This document shows, piece by piece, positions 1 to 11,699 of a DNA stretch of 64,000 nt. The translations under genes and the position numbers were made by a program. The notes beneath the pieces are model-generated. The model was given only the letters and a program-made list of their open reading frames with translations. It was not told the DNA's origin and ran no database searches. Source of the stretch: Dastarcus helophoroides (Eukaryota > Arthropoda > Insecta > Coleoptera > Bothrideridae); the NCBI GenBank assembly GCA_028583605.1, contig CM053329.1, forward strand, positions 36,641,992 to 36,705,991, written 5' to 3'. How positions within the stretch are numbered: the stretch's first letter is position 1; each line of letters opens with the position of its first letter.

Positions 1-835
1 TTCGACATTTTTGAACATTTCAATATAAAATTTTGATCTTATGAACACATCGAAATTCACCTTTTTGAAATATGTCGATTTTTGTTCAAAATTTTGCCTA
101 TTTCCAAAAGATTTCATTTTTTGAAAAATCCTAGTCTATTTTGTTTTCAAAAATTTCAAAAGTCTCGACTTCTATTTAAATTTGATTCATTATTAAAAAA
201 TTCTACTTTCCTTTTGACAATTTCGACTTTTTGGAAAGTTGGATTTTTCCAAGTTGCCACTCTTATGAAATTTTTGATTTGTTTTTCTCAGAATATCCAC
301 GTTTTCGGAAAATTTCGAGCTTTCGCCATCGAAATTTCGACTTGGTCTTGAAGTTTTGATTTTTTCAAAACTTCGACTTTTTTTAGAAATTTCCACTTCG
401 AAATCTTCAATTTCTTGAAAATTTTTACTTTTCTCGAATCTTTAAATTTTGTAAATTAGACTTTTTGTATAATTCGCCTTCTTCTTCGATTTTTTTCAAG
501 AATCTGACGTATTCAGTTGCTAATTTAAGGCTGACATTTTAGAAATTTCGATTTTATTCGAAATATTCAATTTTTTGAAAATTTTTACTTTTCTCGAATC
601 TTCAAATTTTGTAAATTCGACTTTTTGGATAATTCGCCTTCTTCTTCAATTTTTTTAAGAATCTGACGTATTCAATTGCGAATTTAAAGCTGACATTTTA
701 ACATGAAGTATTTTTTAAATTTAAGCTGAAAAGTTTAAAAAAATATCGAAATTTAAAATAATTTTCATGCTTAGAAATCTAAACATGGAATTTCAAGAAA
801 AGAAGCACAAATTTCGAATAAAAGCTACATAAAAA
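1..835. repeat. T-rich degenerate minisatellite array
   Basis: The stretch is built from irregular repeats of words such as TTTCGACTTTTT and GAAAATTT, written T-rich on the plus strand. Short open frames in it translate to monotonous Phe/Ser/Lys/Arg text and are not genes. The same word family returns at 4.85-8.9, 14.2-18.4, 22.3-23.6, 24.5-28.3, 37.4-39.0 and 49.4-55.5 kb. No gene is visible. Confidence 0.8.
385..698. repeat. Direct tandem duplication, ~157 bp, two copies
   Basis: Positions 385-541 and 542-698 are near-copies. Both run through a TTTTTACTTTTCTCGAATC block, an AATTCGCCTTCTTCTTC block and an AATCTGACGTATTCA block, and both end in GCTGACATTTTA. This is a local amplification step inside the T-rich array. 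Confidence 0.75.
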
Positions 836-2595
836 TTATCGAACTACCAAGATGGTAGCTCACCAGTCCTTCATCAAGCGCGGGCCCTGATGCATTTGCC
901 TCCTTTGCTCCATCTCACAGCGAGGCTGTGGAAAGGGATAGATTTCAATTTTAAACCAAAAATTTTTATAAAAAAGTAAAAAATTTGGTAACGTTCAACA
1001 TTTCGATTTTTTCTTTTAATAAATTTTGAATATTCCGCAAATTTAATTGTGTTCCTTCAAATTTGTAGCTTCATTTGTAGCATTTTCCAATTTCTGATTT
1101 TTAGTTTAAAAATGTCTGCTTTTTTTTAGAAATTTGATGTAAAAATGGAAATTTTTTGCTTCAAATTTGCATGTTATCATCAAGAATGATACATATTCGC
1201 GCAATCTGCTAGGATCTAAGTTTTCACTTAAATTGGTATTCCCCATTCCTAATTTTTTTGTCAAAGTCTCCTCTTTTATATACGGGATAACTCACCACTG
1301 GATATAGGGAATATAACATCAAAATAATGACATCCAGTAGAGATGTTAACAAAATATTTCTACGCGTTGCTTCTGCCAACGGTGGTCTTATTAGCAACAA
1401 ACGAGAACTTTGAGAAGTTGATGTAAAACATTCAGAAGGCATTGAAGGGAATATTTTAATGTACAGACAGATTTTCAACCAGATGGAAGATAATGTGACA
1501 AAATGAGAGTTGCATTGCGGATAAATATTTGCATCAAAATTAGTCTGCCACTAAGAATTTGCAAACTTCAAACTGAATTATTCAAATAGGGTTGTATTCG
1601 ATTATGAAGTTTGTTGCCACAATGAGCCCCTAATAAAGAAGTTTAATATTTGGTTATTAAATTGAAAGGACAGATTTTTATCGCTAATGATGCAATTTGT
1701 TCACTTCACCGTATATAATGCAATAAAAAGATACCATCTCGGATACGTACGAGAGAAAGCCTTTATTTTTTACGATGAACATCTATTTTAAATATTATAA
1801 TTTATAAAGCTGAAACAGTATGACAGACAAAGCGACTGACATTAAAAGCATATTGTTTAAATTGCTTTTCAGCTACCACTAAAAACCCGTATAATTTGAT
1901 TAGATAGAGCGATACATAATAATAGTTTATTGTAAGATATTTCTGTTTTAGCCTTCTGAGAAGATAAAATTTACATTAAGCAACCAGTTATGGTAGAATC
2001 TCGCACACTTATAAATCAATTCAGCACTTTATTCCACTTTTTTAAGATTCCTGCAGGATATGAAATTTTCGCTCAAGATGTTGTCAAATTTATGAAGCAC
2101 TCGAGTGTAGTGCCATCTGCGATCAGCAGTCGAGATCTTAAAATGCCGCCTTGATAAAATATTAAATAGACTACTCACTGAAAGGCACACGCTGTTTGCA
2201 TATTAAAATACGAATCGATCTCATTAGGTTTTATCGTGACAAAAGTGCCCGTTTCGCAGGCAGAAGATGGAATTTTTCCAGCAATTTCGGGCTATCGGCC
2301 CGCGAAATTAAATTGGACGTCATTTTCTAAATTATAATTCATTATAATTAAATTGCAGGTTGGGAAAAGACGAATATTTGTCCGAGGTACCCGCATTTAC
2401 ATATTATTAAAATCATATATCAAGTGAGTCGATAAAAGAAAAAATATTGCAGCTTGCCATACAGCCGCTCGAAGGTAGTTTGTGATTGGATTATTAAATC
2501 CCTTACGCATTCGATTGAGCAAAAAAATTCTAGGTGATATTTCCAGAAACTTTGAACGAAAAGGCTTGCACTATTAATCAACCTAATCTATTATA
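836..2595. other. Unique-looking intergenic DNA, no gene seen
   Basis: A GC-richer patch near 865-925 (with GGGCCCTGATGC) resembles the inner end of the hAT-like element at 56.7 kb (GGCGCCCTGATGC) and may be a transposon relic. The remainder shows no long frame, no RNA gene and no clear repeat by eye. Confidence 0.5.
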
Positions 2596-4427
2596 CCGGG
2601 TGTTTTTTTTAGTTGGGAGGTTACATTTATATGGAGTATCACTTATTATAAAGGCAAACTGATTTTGTCGATATGACTAATCGGAGCTAAACTACCTTTC
2701 AAAAATATTTTCAACTTCCTCCCACTTCCCGTTGTACCGGAAGTAGACATCAACTTTCTTATTTTAAATAGCAACCCACAAATTTTATATTTTATTTGGA
2801 TTTACGTAGAAAAATAAGGTGAATTTATGTATACATGTTTATTGATATCTTTGGTGGTTTTTAAGATATTTCAATTTTTCGAAAAAAAAATGACAGAAAA
2901 GAGGGTTATTTTGACTCTTTGTATCTTTTTTATTATTTGCAATAAAAACATGAAATTTGGGTTGAAGTCATGGAATATTATGAAGACTATAATAACGTAA
3001 TCAAGTTTTACATTTATTACACAGGGTGATGGAAATTTTATGATCTTTATTGTTTTTGTTTTATTCAAAAAAACTCTGTTTTCTTAAATGGGAACTATAT
3101 GTTTTTTAATCATTTTTGGATTCTTCACATAAAAGGAAGAAAAAAGTTATATGACTAATTTTTTAAAATTCTACACCATTACAGAGATATAATGCAAAAT
3201 AAAAAAGAAAAATATATTTTTTTTTCTAGTAGCAACTTGGTAGTAGACAACAAAATTTTCAAAGAAAAAATAACCACAAAGCCTAAAAATGTTAGGCTAA
3301 ATAACATTTAAAAGATAACCGCACAAGACGAATAAGTTTTTGCCTAATTGTTAGAACACTTATTGAAAAATGTTTAGGTAACCACGAATGTAAGTTTCGT
3401 AAAAATGGTTTGTTAAACAGACTTCTCATTTTTGGAGTAATGAAAATCAACAACAAATGTTCAAGAAAATTCGTCCTTTAACTGTTATGCTGTTAGATTA
3501 GAACTCAGGATTTTTAAGCGTTAAATTTTACAATGAAAATCAAAATGGAAATTTTTTAGTGATTTTTTTTACGACAACTGCATACAAGCATATTGCTAGA
3601 AACAATAGGATGTGCTTAAAAACGTTACTCAATTCGAAATCTTAAAATATGTCTTTAAATGTATTGAAACAGAAGATCGCCCTTGTTGTTTTTGATGTAA
3701 ATTTTTTGTCAGTTATTTTTGTTTCCTATTACTTATTATGATTAATTCTTTAAGCTTTTATTCCCTACAGTTAATTTCCTACTTGAACAAAAAAGAGATG
3801 TTTGATTCTTTTTATTTTGAGATTTATGTAAAATACCTTTTTAACGGCACAAAATCTTAAAAAATAAGTAATATAACTTTTTTCTTCTTTTTATGTGAAG
3901 AATTCAAAAATGATTAAAAAACATATAGTTCCAATTTAAAAAAACAGAGTTTTTTTGAATAAAACAACAACAGCAAAGATTATAAAATTTCCATCACCCT
4001 GTATAATAAATGTAAAATCTGTTTACCTTATCATAGTCTTTATAATATTCCAGGACTTCAGCCCAAATTTCATGCTTTTACTGCAAATAATAAAAAAGAT
4101 ACAAAGAGTTAAAATAACCCTCTTTTCTGTCATTTTTTTTCGAAAAATTGAAATATCTTTAAAACTATCAAAAGTAGCGATAAACATGTAAACATAAACT
4201 CATCTTATTTTTTTACGTAAAATCCAAATAAAATATAAAATTTGTGGGTTGCTATTTAAAATAAGAAAGTTGATGTCTACTTCCGGTGTAATCGGTAGTG
4301 GGGGGAAGTTGAAAATATTTTTAGAAGATAGTTTAACCTCGATTAGCCCCATCGACAAAACCAGTTTGCCTTTATAATCAGTAGTACTCCATATAAAGGT
4401 AACCTCCCAACTAAAAAAAAAACCCGG
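2596..4427. mobile_element. Long-terminal-inverted-repeat element, Tc1/mariner-like ends, no transposase
   Basis: The element begins CCGGGTGTTTTTTTTAG and ends with the inverse, CTAAAAAAAAAACCCGG, flanked on both sides by TATA. This fits a TA target duplication. The inverted arms are about 575 bp (2596-3170 and 3855-4427) and clearly diverged. The central ~680 bp holds no transposase frame, so this is a non-autonomous or eroded element. The mirror-image frames at 2871-3068 (minus) and 3955-4191 (plus) are only the two arms translated. Assignment to Tc1/mariner rests on the end shape and TA and is an inference. Confidence 0.75.
3022..4001. repeat. Inner inverted-repeat boundary CAGGGTGATGG / CCATCACCCTG
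   Basis: Within the larger element the words CAGGGTGATGG (3022) and CCATCACCCTG (ending 4001) face each other and look like a second set of transposon ends. The flanking bases outside them are also inverted copies. They may therefore be just part of the long arms rather than a nested insertion. Confidence 0.35.
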
Positions 4428-4849
4428 TATATAAAAATGGAAACTGACTGATATATATCAACGCACAGCCCATACTATTAACTCTAGGAACTTAAAATTT
4501 TGCACAGAGATGTTCTTTTTGTAATGTAGGCGCACATTAAGAAAAAGCTTTTCGGAAATTCGACCTCTAAGGGGGCCTAGGGAGGCGTTCAAGTACGCTT
4601 TGAGGTCTACCAATGTGACAAGTTTCAGTGTCCAAATTCGAGCAGACAGCAAATTAAGATTTTTAACAGTACGTTGATATAGGGATGTACAACATTTTCA
4701 AAACATCGATACTATGTTCAATTGATGTATCGAAAAAGATGTATCGATACGATTCGATACATCGGTAAATTTATTCGATATTCGATATATCAAATCCAAA
4801 TCCATACAGCAGGTCTTCTCAACCAGCAATACTCATAATTTCACACTCT
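4428..4849. other. Intergenic DNA with clustered ATCGATAC-type palindromes
   Basis: No gene is seen. Between about 4705 and 4795 there are repeated ATCGATA/GTATCGATAC words, including GATGTATCGATACG followed by its near-inverse CGATTCGATACATC. Words of this kind resemble the insect DRE motif TATCGATA, but the arrangement is also explained by a short simple repeat. Confidence 0.4.
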
Positions 4850-6240
4850 TCAAAATTCCTACTTTTTAAACTAAATTCTTATACTTACTCGACTCTTTTA
4901 AAATCTTGACTTTAAAAATTCGATATTTCATAAAAAACTTCTGCTTCTCTATAAATCTTCTGCTTTTTTTAATTAAATCTCGAAAATTGCAACTTTTTAT
5001 CAAAATTTCAGTTTTTAAGTTTCCAACTTTTTTGAAAATGTTAAGTTTTTTGAAAAGTTCAAGTTATTGTTTGGATTAAACTTAAAAAAAACGATATCAT
5101 TTCAAAATTATTTTCACAGAATTTGCACTTTTCTTAGATTTTTGATTTTTCCTTAAATTTCGATGATTTTCAAAAATTTTACTTTTTCAAAATGTCGACC
5201 TCAATTTTTCAAAGATTCAAACTTTTAGAATATTTCGACCGTTTTTGAAAATTTTGAACTTTCAATCATTTAAATTTTACCGAAAATTTCGATTTTTTTT
5301 AAATTCCAACTTTATTGTAATTTTTATTTATTTTTTTCAAATTTTCGGTTTTCTCAGTTCCGGACTTTTTTTAAAATTTCCAGTTTCTTTAAAAACCTTA
5401 ATTTTTTCCAAATTTTATTTTTTATTTAATTTTAAATGTCGACTTCTTTGAAAAATTTCGATTTTTTATGACTTTCTTGAAACTTCCTACTTTTTTCAAA
5501 AACTTTCATTTTGTTAAAAATTGTAAATATATTTATTGAAATTCTGAAATATTTCCAAATTTTGACAAATTTTGAAAATTTCAAAAGTACATTTTTTTAA
5601 TTTCGAAAGTTTTTGAAAATTTCCCCATTTATTCAATTTTCCAATTTTTTTGTTGAAAATTTTGACTTATTTCATAGTTCGCTTTTTTAAGTTCTTTGAT
5701 CATTTCTCAATATTTTGATTTTTTAAATTTATCCGATTTTTTTTTCAGAATTTCGACTTTTTTTTTAAATTTTAACTTTTTATAAAATGTTGACATTTCC
5801 CAAAAATTTTCTTTAAAATTTCCACTTTTTTAAAAATTTGGCTTTTTCATTTTCAGAAATTAATCTATTTTTTAATGAGTTAAACATTTTTCGGTATTTT
5901 TATTTTTTAAAAATTTAGATATTTCAAATTGTGTGTTTTTCTAAAGACTTAATGTTTAGCTTTTTTTACAATTATATACAAAACTTTTGCAAATCTTCAA
6001 TATTTTTGAAAATTGTGACCTTTTGAACATTTTTACTTTTTATGAAAATCTCCATTTTTCAAAATTTTCGCATTTATTCAACATTTTAACATTTTTTGAA
6101 TAATTTGATTCCAAAATTTTGACTCAAAAATTTGGAATTTTGTGAACATCTCGTATTATTTTTAAAATTTTCGAACTAATAGTTACGACTATTTGCCAAA
6201 AATTCGTTATTTTTTAGAATTTGGACTTTTTTGATTGTCA
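4850..6240. repeat. T-rich degenerate minisatellite array
   Basis: The array is made of TTTTTCAAAATTTCGACTTTTT-like words cut to irregular lengths and is T-rich on the plus strand. At about 6240 the composition turns abruptly A-rich. No coding frame beyond low-complexity text is present. Confidence 0.8.
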
Positions 6241-7963
6241 GTTTAGAATTGAAGTTTAGACTTTTATTGAAAAATACTAAAAGTGTAAATAAATATCCAC
6301 TTAGATAAATTCAAAATCTTCAAAAACCGAAATAGTTGAAATGTTGAATTTTTAGAAAAGATCCAAAAAAAAGGCGAAATTCTAAGAAAGATGAAAATTC
6401 TCCAAACAGTCAAAATTTCCAACAAAAAAAAGTCAAAATCTTGAAAAATTTCGAAGCTTTCATAGAAAGTTAAAACTTCCAAAAAACGAACATTTTAGAA
6501 ACTGGCCAAATTTTCGAAAAAAAGTTTATTATTTATTTAAAAAATGGTCTGAAATTTAAAAAACAGTCTGACACTTAAAAAATAGTCTGACATTTAAAAA
6601 ATATTCGAAATTTTGAAAAAAATTCAAGATTTAAAAAGATGAAAAATTTTCTGTAAAATATTTTAAATAACCAAACTTTCCAAAGACCCAAATTTCGAGT
6701 AAAGTCAAAATTACCAAAAATGTCGAAATTTTTGTTAGTTAAGACTTTGAAAAAAAGTTCAAAAAAAGCACAAATATTAAAAAGAAATTCAAATAAAAAA
6801 TATCGAAATTTTCAAAAATATTGATATCGACATATTGAAAAAAGTTCAAATTTTCGAAATAAATTAAAAGTTTTAAAATGCAATAAATGCTTGCAAAATA
6901 ATTTTAAATTTTAATAAAAGTCGATTAAAAAAATCGATATTTTTAAATAAAGTCGAAATTTTAAAGAAAGTGAAAATTTTAAAGGTCAAAATTTTGAAAA
7001 ACGATTGAATTTTAAAACATTTCTAAATTTTCACAGAAGATTAGAATTTAAAAGAGATCCAACTTTTGAAATATAATATCAGCATTTTGAAAAGATATTG
7101 TAAAAAGTCGACCCTTTCAAAAAATTCAAGGATTTTGATAAAATGTAGAAAATTTTAAAAAACCTTTACAAAAGCTCAAATTTTGAAAAGCAATTTGAAT
7201 TTCAAAAATATTCATAATTTAAAAAAAATGTGGAGATGAAAAAAAAATGAAGCTTTTTTAGTTAAATTTTTAAAAAAAGCCGAAATTTTCGAAAATCTTA
7301 AATAGTGAAGCAAACTAAAAATTAGCGAAAAAATATAAACTTTCATAAAAAGTGGAAAAGTAAAAATGTTGAAAAACAAAATTGTGGTTGATTAAAATTT
7401 AAAAATAAAATAAATGTCATTTTTTTAAAAAGGTAAAATTTTCGATTGAATATTTTTTAAAAGATCAGAATTTAAAAAAAAATCCAGAATTTTAAAAACC
7501 AGCGAAAGTCAAATAAATTCGCTATTTTGCAAAATAGTTCAAAATGTCAAAAAAAAGTCGACATTTTAAGGAGCTTTTTGCAATTTAAACAACTAAAAAT
7601 TTTGGAATAAAGTCGAAATTTTTAGGAAATTAAGAAATTCCAGTGTTTTCAATAAAGGTAGAAATTTTTGGAATAGTCAAATTTTAAAGAAAAACTAAAT
7701 TTTAAAAAAGTCAGAATTTTCGAAGTTTAAATAAGGAATAAGGTCGGAATGTTAGAAAATAAAATCTACATTTTTTAAAAAAAAATTAGAAAAAAAAACA
7801 ATTTTTGGTAAAAACCATAAATCTTTAAAAAAGTCCAAATTGCCAAAGTCGAAAATCTTAAAAAACCCAAATTTTGGTAAGAAGTCGAAATTTCCTAAAA
7901 AAGAGTATAAATTTTGAAATAAAATCGATATCTTGAAAAAATAGAATATTTCAAAAAAATTTA
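6241..7963. repeat. A-rich degenerate minisatellite array (inverted sense)
   Basis: The same word family as the preceding block, but in the opposite sense (AAAAAGTCGAAATTTT). Together with 4850-6240 it forms a broad, imperfect inverted arrangement. It is interrupted at about 7964 by an LTR-like block and continues after it. Confidence 0.8.
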
Positions 7964-8322
7964 TGTTATAATGAAAGGTAAATTATAGAATTTAGTACGT
8001 AAGAAAATTTTCTAGAAAGATTCTGATAAGGGGAAAGCGGCCACGATAACGAAGCAAACGGCAGATAAGCGTTCCAGAAATTTCGACAAACGATAAGCCT
8101 TATCTGCGGGATATTTCTAGAACCTGGTAGCCAAAACTATATAAGGCGGTCATCTTTCCCTGGAGTCAGTTAATAAGAGTCAGTGTAATTAGTGAGCTAT
8201 TAGTTGAAAGTCAATAAGTGAGTTAATTATTCAGTTGTAGTGTTCCGAATTTAGTTTGAAAATAAAATGGGTATTATTCAGCAAGTGTTTAATGATCATT
8301 TCGAACCGATAAGCCCGTAATA
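7964..8322 (+). mobile_element. Solo-LTR-like element, copy 1
   Basis: About 360 bp lying inside the A-rich array and closely related to 57372-57733 on the other strand. It begins TGTTATAATG and ends near CCGATAAGCCCGTAATA, so the ends approach the TG...CA form of LTRs. It contains upstream motifs, a TATA box and a downstream leader, the layout of an LTR U3-R-U5. No flanking retroelement coding sequence, primer-binding site or clear target duplication was found. It could instead be another promoter-bearing non-autonomous repeat. The ends are approximate. Confidence 0.55.
8010..8144 (+). promoter_or_regulatory. Heat-shock-element cluster plus TATA box
   Basis: Three heat-shock-element-like sites are visible: TTCTAGAA at 8010, TTCCAGAAATTTC at 8072 (alternating TTC-GAA-TTC with correct 2-base gaps) and TTCTAGAA at 8115. 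TATATAA follows at 8138. The middle site sits between GATAAG and GATAAGCCTTATC words. All three sites and the TATA box are conserved in the copy at 57.5 kb. Heat-shock-factor control is an inference from motif form. Confidence 0.6.
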
Positions 8323-8900
8323 ATATTTTTAAAAATTTTCCGTGTCAAGCTTTCTAAAAAATCTAGAATTTTCGAAACAGATAGATTTAAGAAAAATTCA
8401 AATCATCAGAAAAGTCGAAAATTTCTAAAAGTCGAAATTTTCAAAAAAGGAACATTCTTAAAAATGTCGAAATTTTTGACCATCGAAAATTGTATAAAAA
8501 AAATGTTAAAGTGAAAGTTTTGAAAAAGACGAAATTTTAATAAAAAATTTAAAATTTAGAAATGGTTATCATAGAAAAATTCATAAAAAAACTCGACATT
8601 TTGATTTTTTCAGAGAAGTTGAAAGTTTAGAAATTTTAAATGAAAAAAGTTAAAATGTTTAACAAGTCAAATTTTTCAAAAAGATGAACTTTTCGATAAG
8701 TCGAATAAGATTAAAAACGATCGAAAGTTTCAGTAAAGTGGAAGTTTTCAAAATGGGTAAAAATTTAAAAAGTTTGGACCTTCGGAAAAGTCGAAACTTT
8801 GAAAAGAATTAAAATTTTAAAAGTCAAAACTTTGGAAAAAGTCGAACTGTTAGAAAAAACCAAAAGAAAAAGGCTGAAATTTAAAAAAAAGTGTTAGTTA
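8323..8900. repeat. A-rich degenerate minisatellite array, continuation
   Basis: This continues the A-rich array interrupted by the LTR-like block, with the same AAAAGTCGAAA words. It ends at about 8900 where composition becomes mixed. Confidence 0.75.
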
Positions 8901-10173
8901 AAAAATTACTTTACTTAAATAAATTTAGTGACCTTGAAATAGTGAATGGGATCAGGTGACATATCAGCTAGTATAATATATTGCAGATGCGTCTCTTGAT
9001 TATTTCTTATCTCTTGATTACTTAACCACTGATCGAATGTAATTGTTAAAAAGTTTTCTCGAATTCCAAATGAACTGATTCCCACCAGGAAACATTCTAA
9101 CTTATTAAAATTTAAAATTGCCAACATACGGCATAGCGCAATTGGTAGGAGATTCTTTCATGATAAATCCGTGTTTAATCATCGTCCTACTCATAACTGC
9201 ATAAACTGTTAACATTAAAGCATGTTGGTAACGCGACATTAGCGTGATGGTGACGCCAAATCATAAAACCTTATCATAAATCGCCCAACGCGCCCAAAAG
9301 ATTTTACCTTAACAAGAGAAGATAACTTTAAAGTTGATGTAATAAAACTCAATCATCATACCTTGAAATTACTAAAACTGTTTAACTTTAAATTCGTAAT
9401 TGAATTAATTTAAAATTCATTAATGTGTAGATTTAGGTTTTAGTAATCATCTAAAATCAGATTTTTGCAAACTGTATCAGTTTCAATCGTTTTATGCTCG
9501 AAATAATGATCAAACTACAATATTTGATGATAAAACTATCAAACTCATTTATTTCGTCATTATCGCTCGGCACGTTCAAATTGTAATAATAATAAATGGA
9601 TTGTTAATTACTTTTGGAACTACGCTAAATTTATTTTTATCATTTAGAGCGCTTTATCAATTTTACTGACGAGCTGTTACCCTGAAAATGAAACAATTAA
9701 AACCATATAATTGTTTACAGTTCGGATACCCCAGAGTGTTTGATATGCAAATTTTTCTTCATTATTATAATTAAATTGCCTCGGAAGTTAATCGTCGGTG
9801 CAAGTTCCCCTCTTTTTACGGGAAATGTGTCAATTTTATTCTAAATTAATTTCGTTGAAACTTTACATTGAATTTTAAAAAGATATGTATAATAGTCACA
9901 GAAAAGATTCTCAAATTTATAAGGTCAACAAAATTTAATTTTTTTAAAGTGATTTTCTCTATAACTCGAGTAAAATGAGTCATAGAAGACAATAAAAACC
10001 AGCTAAAAGCGTCAACACTGCATAAATTAAAATTTCATGAAAAAACTTAAGACTGGAAAATTATCGACATTTTGGGAAACATTTTCGAAAGATTTCAGGT
10101 CAATGTATTTAGTACGTGTTCAAGACTAATGTTAATCTAAGGAACCCCCGTAACTGCAGTATTCTTTCACTTT
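8901..10173. other. Unique-looking DNA, no gene seen
   Basis: Mixed-composition sequence without a convincing coding frame. A tRNA A-box-like word at about 9135 has no matching B box. I see no repeat structure. Confidence 0.5.
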
Positions 10174-10560
10174 TTTTATGTTTTATCCACTCGCCAAGGA
10201 TAATCTCATTATACCTTCAAAGCACTGCGAGTAGGATGCAAGAAAACAAGGTTAGAGATGGCGATGAACTGCCTTCTTAGACAAGGATAGGTTGTAATAA
10301 TAAGGAATACACCTTTAATGTAAGAGAGTGTAAACAATTTGCTTAGGACAGGAGTCAGCTCTGTAAGAAAAATATCAGGGATATCATCAAGACCAGAAGC
10401 TTTTGATGTGTCGAGCTTGAAAAGAATATGTTAGAGACATCTGGAAAAAATTGAAAGAAAACCTATAGAAAGGCAACTGGCCCTTGATCTGCCTTAAAAG
10501 TTACAACCTGAATGTCTAACTTTCTCTGCATGGAATTTTAGTGAAAGATTGAGTCTGCTA
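10174..10560 (-). pseudogene. Internally deleted CR1/jockey-like LINE fragment
   Basis: On the minus strand, positions about 10430-10340 read as the start of a reverse transcriptase (SKASGLDDIPDIFLTEL, a form of the KAxGxDxIP motif). At about 10300 this jumps directly to the LINE 3' end, readable as the C-terminal LFKK-VHRHL region followed by the 3' UTR. The same 3' end occurs at 30255-30400 and 47612-47750. Most of the reverse transcriptase and all of the thumb region are missing. Sequence further upstream on the minus strand (to about 10900) may be more of this LINE, but I could not read it with confidence. Confidence 0.65.
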
Positions 10561-11699
10561 GAATGTTGCTAATAATTTATCATGAATTTTTTTGTCTTAC
10601 CAAACTTCGACAAATATCAGCAATACTTTGGTTCAAACAGAGCCATTTCGGTTATTCTCAGGCAGAGGGTGTAAAATGTCAAGATTAATCTTCTGCTACT
10701 AATGACAGGAAGTTTGAAGTTCTTATTGCATAGATCCATCTTGTCTAAAGACCTATTGATTTTCCCTTAAGGCACATCTCCATAAAAACGGCTAAGCCAT
10801 CGTTATCTCTACCCCCTTTCAAGCGAAGAACTTTCGCGAATTCGAAAATGTAGGTTACAGAAGTATGTTTACATTGGGTTCGTTTCTGGATAGTCCTTGT
10901 TTCCCCAAACCGATGTTGCAAATCATTATTTAATATGAATTGTATTCAAGTAGCAAGACGTAAACTGCAAAGAGGAGCGGAAAAGTTTAAGCTTTACACG
11001 CAAAATCGACTGGTTTATTCGATTGAATAAATTTAAATAGCAAAACGGAATAAACGACACGTTTAGCAGTCAAACGAATCGAAACATTTACTTGTTAGAG
11101 CCACCCAGGAAAATTTATCCAAATCTAAAATGTTTTTCAATGCGAAAAGTGCTCAAAACATGATTGTTATTTCCATCACAATTTGCTCTGTCGGACGTAC
11201 GTTGTTCCACAAATATGCATTTGAAATATTCACGAGATAATTTCGTTATCTATCAATTTCTGTAATAAACGAAATGTTGACGTAGGTCGCTTAAATGTTG
11301 AATTGTACCCTTGTCGAAAAGACTCTAGTGATGTCGGTTCTTTCGTTTTAGCTTTCGAAACCACATAATAATCCGATTATATAAAGTTTGTTGAACAACG
11401 CCAATTTACTCTAATTCGTTGATCGATATGAATGCGGTCAGCCGGATAAATTTTTAAGTGCAACTGGAAAAGTCACTATTTACTTATTGAACACAAAAAT
11501 TCCATTAAAGGGAATTTTCCGAACTAAATCATTTTACCGGATACTTTTACGGAGACTAAAATTTCCTATACTCACCAATCATAACAGTTTACCGAACAAC
11601 AAACCACTCTCCCCGAAATGACCTATTCTGAGTTGTTTGCTATTCCAGGCTTTCATATTTTTAACCTTTCACATATCGTAACCGAATAAGATTTGTTTT
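10561..11699. other. Unique-looking DNA, no gene seen
   Basis: No long frame, RNA gene or repeat is recognised. The first few hundred bases could be decayed LINE sequence belonging to the preceding fragment. Confidence 0.45.

Noticed and set aside
2871..4191. Two similar ~65-78-codon frames (2871-3068 minus, 3955-4191 plus)
   Set aside because: They are the same sequence read from the two inverted arms of the long-TIR element.
7964..8322. Interpretation as a host hsp70-type promoter with a gene downstream
   Set aside because: The block is present twice, on opposite strands and in unrelated contexts, and no open frame follows either copy; a mobile LTR-like repeat fits better.
9127..9175. tRNA-like start (TAGCGCAATTGGTAG, an A-box shape) near 9135
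   Set aside because: No GGTTCGAATCC-type B box at the right distance and no cloverleaf could be drawn; at most a SINE relic.
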